Origin: Gammaproteobacteria bacterium
Lineage (GTDB): Bacteria > Pseudomonadota > Gammaproteobacteria > Pseudomonadales > Azotimanducaceae
Assembly: GCA_026706385.1 (NCBI GenBank)
Contig: JAPOYV010000017.1
Location: 11,535 to 75,534, forward strand
DNA: 64,000 nt
Reading direction: 5' to 3'
The notes under the pieces: model-generated
Seen by the model: the letters and a program-made list of their open reading frames with translations, nothing else
Told to the model about the DNA's origin: nothing
Databases searched by the model: none
Part shown: piece by piece, positions 33,648 through 42,055 of the stretch
Layout of the letters: the number at the start of each line of letters is the position of its first letter
Position numbering within the stretch: position 1 is the stretch's first letter
Translations under genes and position numbers: made by a program

Positions 33648-35803
33648 TCCAGCCGCGTCTCCGCTCGCTCGAGACCCAACAACTCGCGCACTGCGTCCGA
33701 CCGGTCCGCCGTGACCGCCACTTGCTTCGGCGTCAGGCCGTTGCCGTCCACGAGGTTCGGGTCCGCGCCGCGTTCGAGCAGCCACGCGACGACGTCCGGG
33801 TAGTCGTTGCGTACCGCCATGTGCAGCAGGGTCGTCGGCTCGGCGTCATGCACGGGGAAGAGGTCGTTGATCCGACCGCCCATCTCCTCGGCCAGCCGGT
33901 CGAGCAGCTTGAAACGGACGAGATGCAGCAGCGTGTACTCCGCACCCCCGTCCATCAGTACGGTCGCCGTCGCGGTCACCCGCACGCCTTGCCCGGCGCT
34001 CCACTCCAGCGGCGGCCGGTCCCCGGACAGCGCATTGGGGTCGGCGCCGGCTTCCAGCAGAAGGCGGGCCGCCCCCACGTTGTCGTGGTTGGCCGCGAGG
34101 TGAAGGGGCCGACCGCCCGAAGACCACGCATAACCGCCGGGCTCCTCGATGTCGGCCCCGTTTTCGATCAAGAGCCGCGTGATCTCGACGTTGTCGGCGC
34201 GAAGCCCGGGCGTCCATTCCACCCAGGGGTTCATGTTGCGCGTAAGGAAGGTGGCGCCTTTGCCGGGGGTGTCTTCGGTGTAGTAGCGGACTTTCGCAAG
34301 CGCGGGATTGGCCTCGAGCATCGTCTTGACCGTCGTTAGATCGACACGATCGATCGCCATCAGGAGGGCTAGGCGCTCGGAGACCGTCTCCGCCTGCAGG
34401 GATTCGTACTCCTCGCCGCCGTCGAGCGTGAATCCCGCGAGTTCGACATCCGTAAGCCCCGCCTTGAAGACCGCCTCGCCGCCGTAAGGGGGGTGGTACT
34501 CCGCTAGGAACGGTCTGATGGCGAGATCCCGGTAGGCCTTGCCAGCCACCCGGGTTCGGTCGTGGCCGGCGCCCCGGATCGCGATGTTGGATGTGAGCGC
34601 GAGGGGCTCGGCGTAGACGCCGGGATCGAGGTGGATCGTGTCGCCGTGGTTGGCTACGGCGAACGCGGCCGCGATGGTCTTGAGTCCGCGGTCCGCCCCG
34701 ACATGAAGGTCGTGACCGTAGTCCGCAATGGCGAAGTCCCGCACGGTGTCCGCATCGACGGCGACTTCGGCAAGGAGCGGCTCGTAGCCCCTGTGCGTCA
34801 CCTCGAGAACGTAGTCCCCCGGATGCACGTCCGCCGCGTAGCGACCGTGCCCGTCGGCGATCACGAGGTAGGTGGCGCCGTCGCGCTGCAGTGCGACCAG
34901 GGCGGCGTCGATCCCCGTCCCGGTCTCGGTGTCCGCGACATTACCCGCTAGCCGGTGGATCGGGCCCGTCCCGGGAAGGGCCGCCCGACGCGGGACATGG
35001 CTCCCCGGGTTGATGTCCCGTGGGAGCGCCTCGGACTCAATGACGAGCGAGCGCAGGCGGGCGGCGCCGGCATCGAACGGCGTGCCGTCGGCGGACTCCG
35101 TCCAGAACGCCATCGCGGTCAGCGTCGCGCCGGGTCCGAACCGGTTGATGTCGGGATGCACCGTCTCGTCGGCGCGTTGGCCTGCGGCGGCGATGAAGCT
35201 GCTTCCCCGTGACGACGTGTAGACCTGAAAGACGCCGCCGCGGCGCACCAGGGTGATCGTCTCCGCCGTTCCCGTGACGTCGCGCGGGTCGATGTGGTAG
35301 GTCCAGTATCCGGATCCAACCACCACGAAGGGCCGGTTCCCTGCCTCCATTGGGCCGCCAAGGCTGTCGAATCCCAAGAGGATGTAGTTACCGCCGAACA
35401 CTTGTTCGTCGAATTGGAGGTAGATGCCGAGACGCTGCCCCGAGGTGTTCGTGTGGGGGTGGAGGCGCGTGCTCTCGGGATCGAGCGTCAGCTGCAAGGT
35501 GAAGTCCCCGGCGCCGATCGCGTCGACGATCTCGGGGTGGATGTCGCCTTCGAGCTCCGGGAAGAAATTTGGCCATGTCCCGGCCCCCGGGCCCGTGGCG
35601 TGGTCGGCGTAGTCCCGGTAGGGGTTGTCGCCGTTGACGACCTGGAAGCCGGTGTCGTAGAGGACGATCGTGTCGCGGCGGAATCCGGCGTTGATCGGCT
35701 CGGCGTCGTTCGCGCCGGTGAACACGGCGCGACCGGCGTCGGCGGACATGAAAGGGATGGCCAGGCACAACCCCACTGCGACGGTTCTTGCGTCGGCGCT
35801 CAA
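33644..35803 (-). CDS. Exported lectin-like/beta-helix/ankyrin protein (operon gene 1)
   Basis: This 719-residue paralogue of the next gene has the same order: signal peptide (RTVAVGLCLAIPFMSADAG), unassigned beta-sandwich, CarboxypepD_reg-like module (GNVADTETGTGIDAALVAL), beta-helix-like stretch (DTIHLDPGVYAEPLAL, identical to gene 2) and ankyrin repeats. A TTG at 35803 is chosen because it aligns with the N terminus of gene 2; no strong ribosome binding site precedes it. It is the first gene of the four-gene operon and diverges from the fifth ankyrin gene across 89 bp. Confidence 0.84.
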   Translation of the reverse strand: MSADARTVAVGLCLAIPFMSADAGRAVFTGANDAEPINAGFRRDTIVLYDTGFQVVNGDNPYRDYADHATGPGAGTWPNFFPELEGDIHPEIVDAIGAGDFTLQLTLDPESTRLHPHTNTSGQRLGIYLQFDEQVFGGNYILLGFDSLGGPMEAGNRPFVVVGSGYWTYHIDPRDVTGTAETITLVRRGGVFQVYTSSRGSSFIAAAGQRADETVHPDINRFGPGATLTAMAFWTESADGTPFDAGAARLRSLVIESEALPRDINPGSHVPRRAALPGTGPIHRLAGNVADTETGTGIDAALVALQRDGATYLVIADGHGRYAADVHPGDYVLEVTHRGYEPLLAEVAVDADTVRDFAIADYGHDLHVGADRGLKTIAAAFAVANHGDTIHLDPGVYAEPLALTSNIAIRGAGHDRTRVAGKAYRDLAIRPFLAEYHPPYGGEAVFKAGLTDVELAGFTLDGGEEYESLQAETVSERLALLMAIDRVDLTTVKTMLEANPALAKVRYYTEDTPGKGATFLTRNMNPWVEWTPGLRADNVEITRLLIENGADIEEPGGYAWSSGGRPLHLAANHDNVGAARLLLEAGADPNALSGDRPPLEWSAGQGVRVTATATVLMDGGAEYTLLHLVRFKLLDRLAEEMGGRINDLFPVHDAEPTTLLHMAVRNDYPDVVAWLLERGADPNLVDGNGLTPKQVAVTADRSDAVRELLGLERAETRLE

Positions 35804-35892
35804 TCCGAACCCGTGTCCGCTATTCTCTCAAAACCACTCTCACACATTCGGTCCGCGACCGCCAGCCGAGCACCTGCCTAGGAAGTGATCCG

Positions 35893-38382
35893 ATGCCACG
35901 CCCCTTCTACACCGCGCCCAGTCCGCAAGCCGTCCGCGACGAGGTCAAGCGGCTCGCCGCGAGCCAGGCCACCTGGCCCGACGACACCGTCGCGCTGATC
36001 CGCAACCTCGACGAGTTCTCGGAGAGTTCGGCGAGCCAAATCCGCGGGAGCCGCGTCTCCCGGGCCAGGATCCAGCACGCGCTGGCCTTGGAATACGAGG
36101 CATCCGACTGGCAGGACCTGATCTTCCTGTGCGAGACGATGGAGCACGACGACTTCGCGCAGATCCGCAACCGCGCCAAGTTCCTTCTCGAGGATCACGC
36201 GGCGCGCTACCCGGTTGCGGCGGTGCGACTCCGGAAGGCAGTGCCAGCGCTCGGGGAGATGTCGGACGACGACATCTTCGATGCGACGATCACGCTCGCG
36301 GATGCGCAACGGACGATCGCCCGGGAGTACGGGTTCGGCTCGTGGCGGGCATTGCGCGCCTTCGTGGGCAGCCACCCCGCCACTGATGGGTTCTTGGCCA
36401 CGCCGGGTGCCGTGCCGCCGGACGTCGCCGCGGTGGTCGGGGCCGTCGATGCGGGTGACGCCGCGAAGCTCGAAGCGCTGCTCGACGCCAATCCGTCGCT
36501 GGTCCACGCCCGGGTGGCCAGCGACATCACCTGCGGCGACACGCTGCTGCACCGCGCGGATCCACGGGCCACCAACGGTGCGCGGATGACGAAAGGCCAT
36601 CTTGACGTCGCCCAACTGCTCATCGACAGCGGCATCGACATCAACGCCATGGGCGGCTGTGGCGACTCGTGCTTCACGCCGCCCATCGACGCGTCGTCCT
36701 GGATCGGCAATCAGCGCATGGCGGCGCTCTTGCTGGACAACGGCGCCGATCCCAACCGCGCCTACTGGACGATGACGAGGCCGGTCCGGACGGCGGCGAA
36801 TCACAAGGGCAAAGCGATCTTTAGGATGCTGCTGAAGGCCGGGGCCGACTACACCTTGTACGAGACGGTCTCACTCGGGTTCCTCAAGTTGACGCGCGAA
36901 CTGCTCGACCAAGACGCGGACACTGTCGACGCGCTTGACGACGGTGCCTTGCCGATCGTCCAGGCCGCGCGGGACGTGAAGATGACGCGCCTCCTGCTGC
37001 GCTACGGCGCGGATCCCAACGCGAGCGACGCCCGCGGCGTGACCGCGCTCATGGAAGCGTCGCAGGCGGGCGCAAGGGACGTCGTCGAGGCGCTGCTCGG
37101 GTGCGGCGCCGAGCCGGACATCTTCTTCGCCATCGCCTCGCGGGACCGGGAGGCGGTCGATCGGATGCTTGCGGCCGACCCGGATTGCCACAAATCCGAG
37201 GCCGTGACCCCGGTGATCTTGGCGGCGGCCTCGGGGGAGCGCGCGATTGTCGAGAGCCTGCTCAGGGCGGGTGCGGACCCGAACGAGGCGCAGCACAGGT
37301 GGATGCAGGACTCGCCGCTGGTCACGGCGGTGTCGCACCGCCACGAGCACCTTGTTCCGCTCCTCTTGGATCACGGCGCGGACGTCAACCCGCCCAAGGC
37401 GTTCAAGTGGAACATTCCATTGACGGCGGCGGTGCGCTGGGGGAACTACGCCGGCGTGGAGATGCTGCTGGCCGCTGGTGCGAATCCGAGTGTCGCGAGC
37501 GACTCCGGCGGAATCGGCAATCCGCTCGGCTGGACCGCCTTCGTCGGGGACCTGCGATGCGCCAAGATGCTCGTGGACGCGGGCGCGGACAAGACGGCGC
37601 GCAGCCACGCGCTGATCGGGGCCGCACACCACGGGCGGCTGTCGATCGTCGAGTTGCTCGGGACGCTCAACACCGACCTGCACCATCCGCACCCCGGGGG
37701 TGATGCGATGCACCGTGCGCGGGCGAACAAGCATGCCGAGTGCTCGAAGCTCCTCGTCGATTTGGACGAGATCCACCAACTGCCCGAGGAGGAGCGCGAC
37801 GACATCCTCGGGCCTCGCGCGGAGTTCATGCACGCGCTGTGCAGCGACGACGGCGAGGGGCTCGATGCGCTGATCGGAAAGCACCCGGAGTTGGTCGACC
37901 GGGATCTCGTTCGCAACGAACTGTTCCACCATGCGACCGGCAACCACCAGGGCAAGGTGGACCGGAAGCCCTGGCTCGCCGCAGTGGAGGTGCTGGTGAA
38001 ACACGGCGTGCCATGGACGATCCACGCGGCCGTCGCCTGCGACCGCCTCGGAGAGATCGAACGACTGGCGAACGGACCCGGCGCGCTCAAGGCCGGGCTG
38101 CACACGGCCGCCAAGTTCAACAACGTACGAGCGATGGAGTTCCTGCTCAATGCGGGTGCAGACATTGACGCCAAGGAGGCGTCGGGTACGGCGCTGCACG
38201 AAGCCGTGCGCTACCGATGCTTGGAGGCCGTCCAATGCCTGATCGAGCGAGGTGCCAGCGTCAACGCCATCGACCAGTACGGGAACTCGCCGCGGTCGTT
38301 TTGCCGTCCTGGAACGGAACAGAGCGATGCCCTATGCGATCTGCTCGACGCGCATGGCGCGACGTCCTTGGGCCATGGCTGA
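35893..38382 (+). CDS. Large ankyrin-repeat protein
   Basis: The 829-residue protein has an N-terminal helical region of about 170 residues that contains two copies of the AREYGFGSWRALRAFV-type motif (also ALEYEASDWQDLIFL). About 15-18 ankyrin repeats follow, such as LLRYGADPNASDARG and LLDHGADVNPPKAF. It has no signal peptide and is probably cytoplasmic. GAAGTG precedes the ATG at 35893. It diverges from the exported ankyrin operon, which suggests co-regulation, and converges on the sulfatase gene, leaving 6 bp between the stops. Partner proteins are unknown. Confidence 0.87.
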   Translation: MPRPFYTAPSPQAVRDEVKRLAASQATWPDDTVALIRNLDEFSESSASQIRGSRVSRARIQHALALEYEASDWQDLIFLCETMEHDDFAQIRNRAKFLLEDHAARYPVAAVRLRKAVPALGEMSDDDIFDATITLADAQRTIAREYGFGSWRALRAFVGSHPATDGFLATPGAVPPDVAAVVGAVDAGDAAKLEALLDANPSLVHARVASDITCGDTLLHRADPRATNGARMTKGHLDVAQLLIDSGIDINAMGGCGDSCFTPPIDASSWIGNQRMAALLLDNGADPNRAYWTMTRPVRTAANHKGKAIFRMLLKAGADYTLYETVSLGFLKLTRELLDQDADTVDALDDGALPIVQAARDVKMTRLLLRYGADPNASDARGVTALMEASQAGARDVVEALLGCGAEPDIFFAIASRDREAVDRMLAADPDCHKSEAVTPVILAAASGERAIVESLLRAGADPNEAQHRWMQDSPLVTAVSHRHEHLVPLLLDHGADVNPPKAFKWNIPLTAAVRWGNYAGVEMLLAAGANPSVASDSGGIGNPLGWTAFVGDLRCAKMLVDAGADKTARSHALIGAAHHGRLSIVELLGTLNTDLHHPHPGGDAMHRARANKHAECSKLLVDLDEIHQLPEEERDDILGPRAEFMHALCSDDGEGLDALIGKHPELVDRDLVRNELFHHATGNHQGKVDRKPWLAAVEVLVKHGVPWTIHAAVACDRLGEIERLANGPGALKAGLHTAAKFNNVRAMEFLLNAGADIDAKEASGTALHEAVRYRCLEAVQCLIERGASVNAIDQYGNSPRSFCRPGTEQSDALCDLLDAHGATSLGHG

Positions 38383-38388
38383 CGAGGG

Positions 38389-40047
38389 TCAGTTGAACCA
38401 GTAGATGAACTCGTCGTCGGGGGCGTCGGGGTCGAGCAGCGTCTTGTCGATGTTGATCGGCGACGTGATGGCCGACGGCCAGAGCGGCTCCGCTTGGGCG
38501 GCGTTGTGTTCGTCGAGAAGCTTCAGCAGGGAAGCGACGCGCTTGGGCTCGGCATCGGCTAGGTTGCGCTGCTCGGTCGGGTCTTCTTCGAGGTGGAAGA
38601 GCCAGGTCTTACCACCCGGCTCGTTGGTCTGCAGCTTGTAGCCGTCGGCGATGACGACCTGGTAGTCGCCCGTGCGCCAGAACAGCTTCTCGTGCGGTAC
38701 GCCCTCGGCAACGCCTTCGACGTAAGGAACGAGGTCGACGCCGTCGATCGTCCGGTCGCTCGGCAACTCGACGCCCGCCGCCGCCGCGGCGGTGGCGAAG
38801 ATGTCGAAGCCGTGCACGGGGGCATCAAAGGTCTGACCTCCGGTTAGGCGCGCCGGCCATTTGAGGAAGAAGGGCACGTGGATGCCGCCCTCGAAGAAGC
38901 TGATCTTCCAGCCGCGGAACGGCGCGTTGACGCGCGGCAGGCCGATGTACCCCGGTGCGCCGTTGTCCGACGTGAAGAAGACGAGCGTGTTCTCCTCGAG
39001 GCCGTTTTCGCGCAGCGCATCGAGTACCCGGCCGACGCTGCGGTCGAGGGAGCGGACCATCGCGGCGTAGACGCGCAGGCGATGCTCCTCGATGTGCGAC
39101 AGGGCGTCGTAGTCGGCCTTCAGCGCCTGCAACGGCGTATGCACGGCCCAGTGCGCGAGGTAGAGGAAGAACGGTCGATCCCGGTTGGCCTCGATGACCC
39201 GGACGGCCTGGTCGGTGTAGTAGTCGGTCAGGTAGCCGCCCGGCGCGAATGGCGGCCCGCCGTTGAACGATGCCGCGAAGTTCATGGCGCGCCACAGGAA
39301 GCGGTCGATGCCGTCGAAGTCCTGCTTCGAGTTGACGACCTCCGGGTGGTCTTCGGGGAGATAGAGGCCGCTTGCCATCAAGAGGCTCTCGTCGAAGCCC
39401 TGGGCGCGGGGCCCCATGTCGCCGCTTAGGCCCAGATGCCACTTGCCTATGTGCACGTTGTGGTAGCCCGCCGGTTTCAGCAACTCGGCGAGGGTGATCT
39501 CGGAGGCGGGCATGCCCATGTCGTTGTAGGGGATCGACGGCCCCACGTCGCGGACGATGTTCCTGCGGAGAGTCCCTGGCCTCGTGTCGGCAAGTTGCGG
39601 AACCATCGTGCTGAAGCCGGCCGGGGTCGGCGTGAACTCGAAGCCGAAGCGCGTGCTGTAGCGCCCGGTCATGAGGGCGGCGCGCGACGGCGCACAGGTG
39701 CCGTTGGCCGCGTAGCCGTTCGCGAAGTGAACGCCGTCCTGCGCCAACGCGTCGATTTGCGGCGTCGGCACGGTGCCGCCAGCGACGCCACCGCCGAGCC
39801 AGCTCAGGTCGTTCCAGCCGAGATCGTCCGCGAGGATAACCACGATGTTGGGCGGCCGTTGTGCTTCGGTCCGGCCGGCAGGAGCTGCACCTGACTGCCA
39901 TTCGATCGCCTGTGTCGGCGCGACGTCCATGCGCCGGCTGATCTCGACGACCTCGAGGAGGATTTCCAGCCGGAAGACCCAGGCGATGCCGATGGCCGCC
40001 ACGATCGCGGCCACGATACCGATGGCCACAACGGCTGCACGGCTCAT
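38389..40047 (-). CDS. Type I sulfatase (arylsulfatase family), membrane-anchored
   Basis: The 552-residue protein has an N-terminal membrane helix (AAVVAIGIVAAIVAAIGIAWVF), then the sulfatase fold. Metal ligands lie in ILADDLGWND and FTSDNGAPG. The formylglycine motif CAPSRAALMTGR is intact, so it should be activated by a formylglycine-generating enzyme, which is not in this window. KWHLGL supplies further active-site residues. It should remove sulfate esters from an unknown periplasmic substrate, possibly a sulfated polysaccharide or steroid. The gene lies 30 bp downstream of the GyrI-like gene on the same strand. Confidence 0.92.
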   Translation of the reverse strand: MSRAAVVAIGIVAAIVAAIGIAWVFRLEILLEVVEISRRMDVAPTQAIEWQSGAAPAGRTEAQRPPNIVVILADDLGWNDLSWLGGGVAGGTVPTPQIDALAQDGVHFANGYAANGTCAPSRAALMTGRYSTRFGFEFTPTPAGFSTMVPQLADTRPGTLRRNIVRDVGPSIPYNDMGMPASEITLAELLKPAGYHNVHIGKWHLGLSGDMGPRAQGFDESLLMASGLYLPEDHPEVVNSKQDFDGIDRFLWRAMNFAASFNGGPPFAPGGYLTDYYTDQAVRVIEANRDRPFFLYLAHWAVHTPLQALKADYDALSHIEEHRLRVYAAMVRSLDRSVGRVLDALRENGLEENTLVFFTSDNGAPGYIGLPRVNAPFRGWKISFFEGGIHVPFFLKWPARLTGGQTFDAPVHGFDIFATAAAAAGVELPSDRTIDGVDLVPYVEGVAEGVPHEKLFWRTGDYQVVIADGYKLQTNEPGGKTWLFHLEEDPTEQRNLADAEPKRVASLLKLLDEHNAAQAEPLWPSAITSPINIDKTLLDPDAPDDEFIYWFN

Positions 40048-40077
40048 TGAGACCTCCTTGCGGTTCGACCCTAAGCG

Positions 40078-40533
40078 TTAAAGCGGCAGATAGACGCGCG
40101 TTTCGCACTCCTCCGGCGCCACTTCGCCTGGATCGTTGGTGTACACGTCCCAACCGAATTGGGCGTCGGAGCCGAGTTCGCGGGCGCGTTGCATGACCTG
40201 GCCCCAGACCGCGCCAACGTCTTCGTAGGCACCGACGTGCAGGGCCGTGAGCGCTCGGCCACCAGGTAGGACGTGCTGCTCGATGTCGCCCGCGCCGTCG
40301 ATGGGTTCCAGGACGGGCATGCCCGCAGCGATGTCGCAGGCGACGCCGTCCATGCTGAAGTAGCGCACGAACGGCATGCCGGCTGGCTGCTGCCCGGCAC
40401 CCGCGATGTGCTGGAAGACCCGCGGCAGGATGTCGGCCAACGCTTCGCCGAAATCGGTCAGGGCGATCTTACGCCGGACGACCAGGGCGGATTGGGGCTC
40501 GAGGTCCACGGTTTCTATGGCGACTTCGGTCAT
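40078..40533 (-). CDS. GyrI-like effector-binding domain protein
   Basis: The 151-residue protein has the GyrI-like/AraC effector-binding fold: an initial strand (EVAIETVDLEPQSALVVRR), GMPFVRYFSMDGVACDIAAGMPV in the middle, and the C-terminal REVYLPL-type ending (here RVYLPL). Stand-alone proteins of this fold bind small molecules and include gyrase inhibitors. Either the GTG at 40542 or the ATG at 40533 could start it; the ATG fits the family. Upstream lie the hairpin repeats that separate it from zur. Confidence 0.86.
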   Translation of the reverse strand: MTEVAIETVDLEPQSALVVRRKIALTDFGEALADILPRVFQHIAGAGQQPAGMPFVRYFSMDGVACDIAAGMPVLEPIDGAGDIEQHVLPGGRALTALHVGAYEDVGAVWGQVMQRARELGSDAQFGWDVYTNDPGEVAPEECETRVYLPL

Positions 40534-40598
40534 GGGGATCACTTGCGCGGACTATCAGCGGCGCACCTTGCCGCAGCGGACAAATGCGCGTCAAGACG

Positions 40599-40660
40599 CG
40601 ACCGCAAGCGGCGTCGCTGTCGACCGCAAGCGGTCGCTGTCGACCGCAGGCGGTCGCGCG
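40599..40660. repeat. Three tandem ~20-22 bp palindromic units
   Basis: Three adjacent units begin CGACCGCAAGCGG or CGACCGCAGGCGG, followed by a TCGC segment (starts at 40599, 40621 and 40641). Each contains an inverted repeat CGACCGC-AA-GCGGTCG or close variant, so each can fold into a hairpin. This resembles REP-like intergenic repeats. The 213-bp spacer between the zur stop and the GyrI start otherwise holds no gene. Confidence 0.7.
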
Positions 40661-40682
40661 AGAATTCACTGCGCGAATTCTC
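40660..40682. terminator. GAGAATTC inverted repeat after zur
   Basis: GAGAATTC, a 7-base loop and GAATTCTC form a perfect 8-bp stem directly after the tandem hairpins. It lies 64 bp past the zur stop and could end transcription of the merC-zur operon, but no T-run follows. Confidence 0.45.
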
Positions 40683-40745
40683 CCTACGGCGAGGCGAGTC
40701 CGCCCGCGAGGCAACAAGACACAGGTTTGTTTCGTGCAAGAACGG

Positions 40746-41282
40746 TCAGGCCGGGCGACAGTTGTCGCACAGCCCGCTGATCTCGACGACGGCGTTGTCC
40801 GGCTGGAATCCATGCTGATCGGCGATTGTGGACAGCAAGGTCTCGAGCCGACTCGATTCCACCTCGTCCACGTGGCCGCACGAGGAGCAAAGCAGGAACT
40901 GGCTCTCGTGGGGATGGTCGGGATGGTCGCACGGCAGGTAGGTCTGGGCGGATTGCAGGCGGTGAACGAGGCCGACGCGCATGAGGAAGTCGAGGTGTCG
41001 GTAGACGGTCAGCGGCGCGATCTTCCGCTCCTGGCGCTGCTCCAGCAGGGCGATGAGTTCGTAGGCGGAGAGCGGTCGGTCGCTTTGCAGCATCTCCGCG
41101 TAGACCGCTAATCGCGCCGGCGTCAACCGTGCGCCTTTCTCGGCGCAGCGGGCCTCGGCGAGCTTGCGCCACTTCGCCGCGAGACGCGGTGCCTTGCCCG
41201 AGCTAGCCAAAGCGATGACGCTGTGGGTCCGGTTGGGGACGATCGCCGCCAGCCGGTTGGTTTGGGATATGGCCCTGGCCAC
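40746..41282 (-). CDS. zur: Fur-family regulator, Zur-like
   Basis: The 178-residue Fur-family protein has the winged helix (RLTPARLAVYAEMLQ to LTVYRHLDFLMRVGLVHRL) and a metal-binding C terminus with Cys132/Cys135 (CSSCG) and Cys172/Cys175 (CDNC), the Zur structural-zinc pattern. Zur represses zinc-uptake genes when zinc is ample. The listed GTG start overlaps merC by 80 bp and adds about 35 residues to the family core; a later start is likely, but no good ribosome binding site is visible. It is cotranscribed with merC, and a Zur-box-like palindrome precedes the operon. Confidence 0.85.
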   Translation of the reverse strand: MARAISQTNRLAAIVPNRTHSVIALASSGKAPRLAAKWRKLAEARCAEKGARLTPARLAVYAEMLQSDRPLSAYELIALLEQRQERKIAPLTVYRHLDFLMRVGLVHRLQSAQTYLPCDHPDHPHESQFLLCSSCGHVDEVESSRLETLLSTIADQHGFQPDNAVVEISGLCDNCRPA

Positions 41283-41670
41283 GTTGCCGCGTCCAGTGCC
41301 AAAGGTGCGCAGACCCCAGCAACACGCCGCCGGTGACGGTAATCGGTTCTTCGTACGCCGATGCGGCCTCGACGAACGCCCCTACCAGCAGTAGAGCCAA
41401 GCCCGTCGATGCCGCGGCCACGAAGAGCCCACCGCCGCCGGCGGGCAGGGCCTTCCACATGACGCGCAGGCTCACGGGAACCGCCATGGCGGCCAGGATG
41501 CGATGCAAAAGCTCACTCTCGGTCGCCTGCGCAACCAATGGCAGCAGGCTCACCAGCAGGGGCAGGGCGAGGCAGTGGATCAGGCACAGCGTCGAGAGCC
41601 CCGCCGCACACAGATCCAGCCGCGCAGTGCCGACGTTCGGCGGATGGAGTTGGCCGCTGGCCTGGTTCAT
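41203..41670 (-). CDS. MerC-domain membrane protein
   Basis: The 155-residue integral membrane protein has four hydrophobic helices and the MerC signature LCAAGLSTLCLIHCLALPLL with its Cys pair. MerC proteins of mer operons take up mercuric ions; those beside zur genes are of unknown role and may handle zinc or another metal. The ATG at 41670 is chosen on family alignment; the frame runs open upstream. It overlaps the 5' end of zur, forming an operon, with the Zur-box-like site 46 bp ahead. Confidence 0.84.
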   Translation of the reverse strand: MNQASGQLHPPNVGTARLDLCAAGLSTLCLIHCLALPLLVSLLPLVAQATESELLHRILAAMAVPVSLRVMWKALPAGGGGLFVAAASTGLALLLVGAFVEAASAYEEPITVTGGVLLGSAHLWHWTRQRGQGHIPNQPAGGDRPQPDPQRHRFG

Positions 41671-41715
41671 GGATTGGCTGACCCTTGGGCGTACCCGCGT
41701 ACCGAAGGTTGATAT

Positions 41716-41723
41716 GTTATAAC
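41716..41723. promoter_or_regulatory. Candidate Zur box
   Basis: GTTATAAC is a perfect 8-bp palindrome in an AT-rich context (TATGTTATAACGTA), like the core of proteobacterial Zur boxes. It lies 46 bp ahead of the merC ATG, where it would allow autoregulation of merC-zur. Confidence 0.55.
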
Positions 41724-42055
41724 GTACTTGCGTCGGACGACAATCGCGATCGCACGTTGCGGGCCGCTTCGAACTCCCGAAGCCGGGTGCCCAGAACACG
41801 ATCCGAGAAGCGAAACGCCTTGACCTGGAGCGTGGCCGACGGTAGCCCAATCTGGAACCGTACGAACCCGCCGACCGGACCCGGCCTGCGAGGCGACGTC
41901 GGGTTCTTCCGCTTTGAATGCCGGGCGGGGGTCATCGGCGCGCAATTTTGGGCCACCGTGGTCGGTCAGGGAGAACCATCACCTTGCGTCGGAACAGATG
42001 TCAGACTAGAGATCCGAGTCGACGTCAACGGTCCCAGGGTGGCGGTAGAAGCGCG
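41724..42055. other. Intergenic stretch without a supported gene
   Basis: Open frames on both strands here lack ribosome binding sites and family resemblance. The region presumably holds the promoter of the AAC(3)-like operon; no convincing promoter or repeat is visible apart from the palindrome just to its left. Confidence 0.5.

Noticed and set aside
29132-33803. Two ~570-codon plus-strand frames opposite the ankyrin operon
   Set aside because: They mirror the ankyrin genes (Val/Asp/Arg-rich antisense), show no domain and do not start or end at sensible sites.
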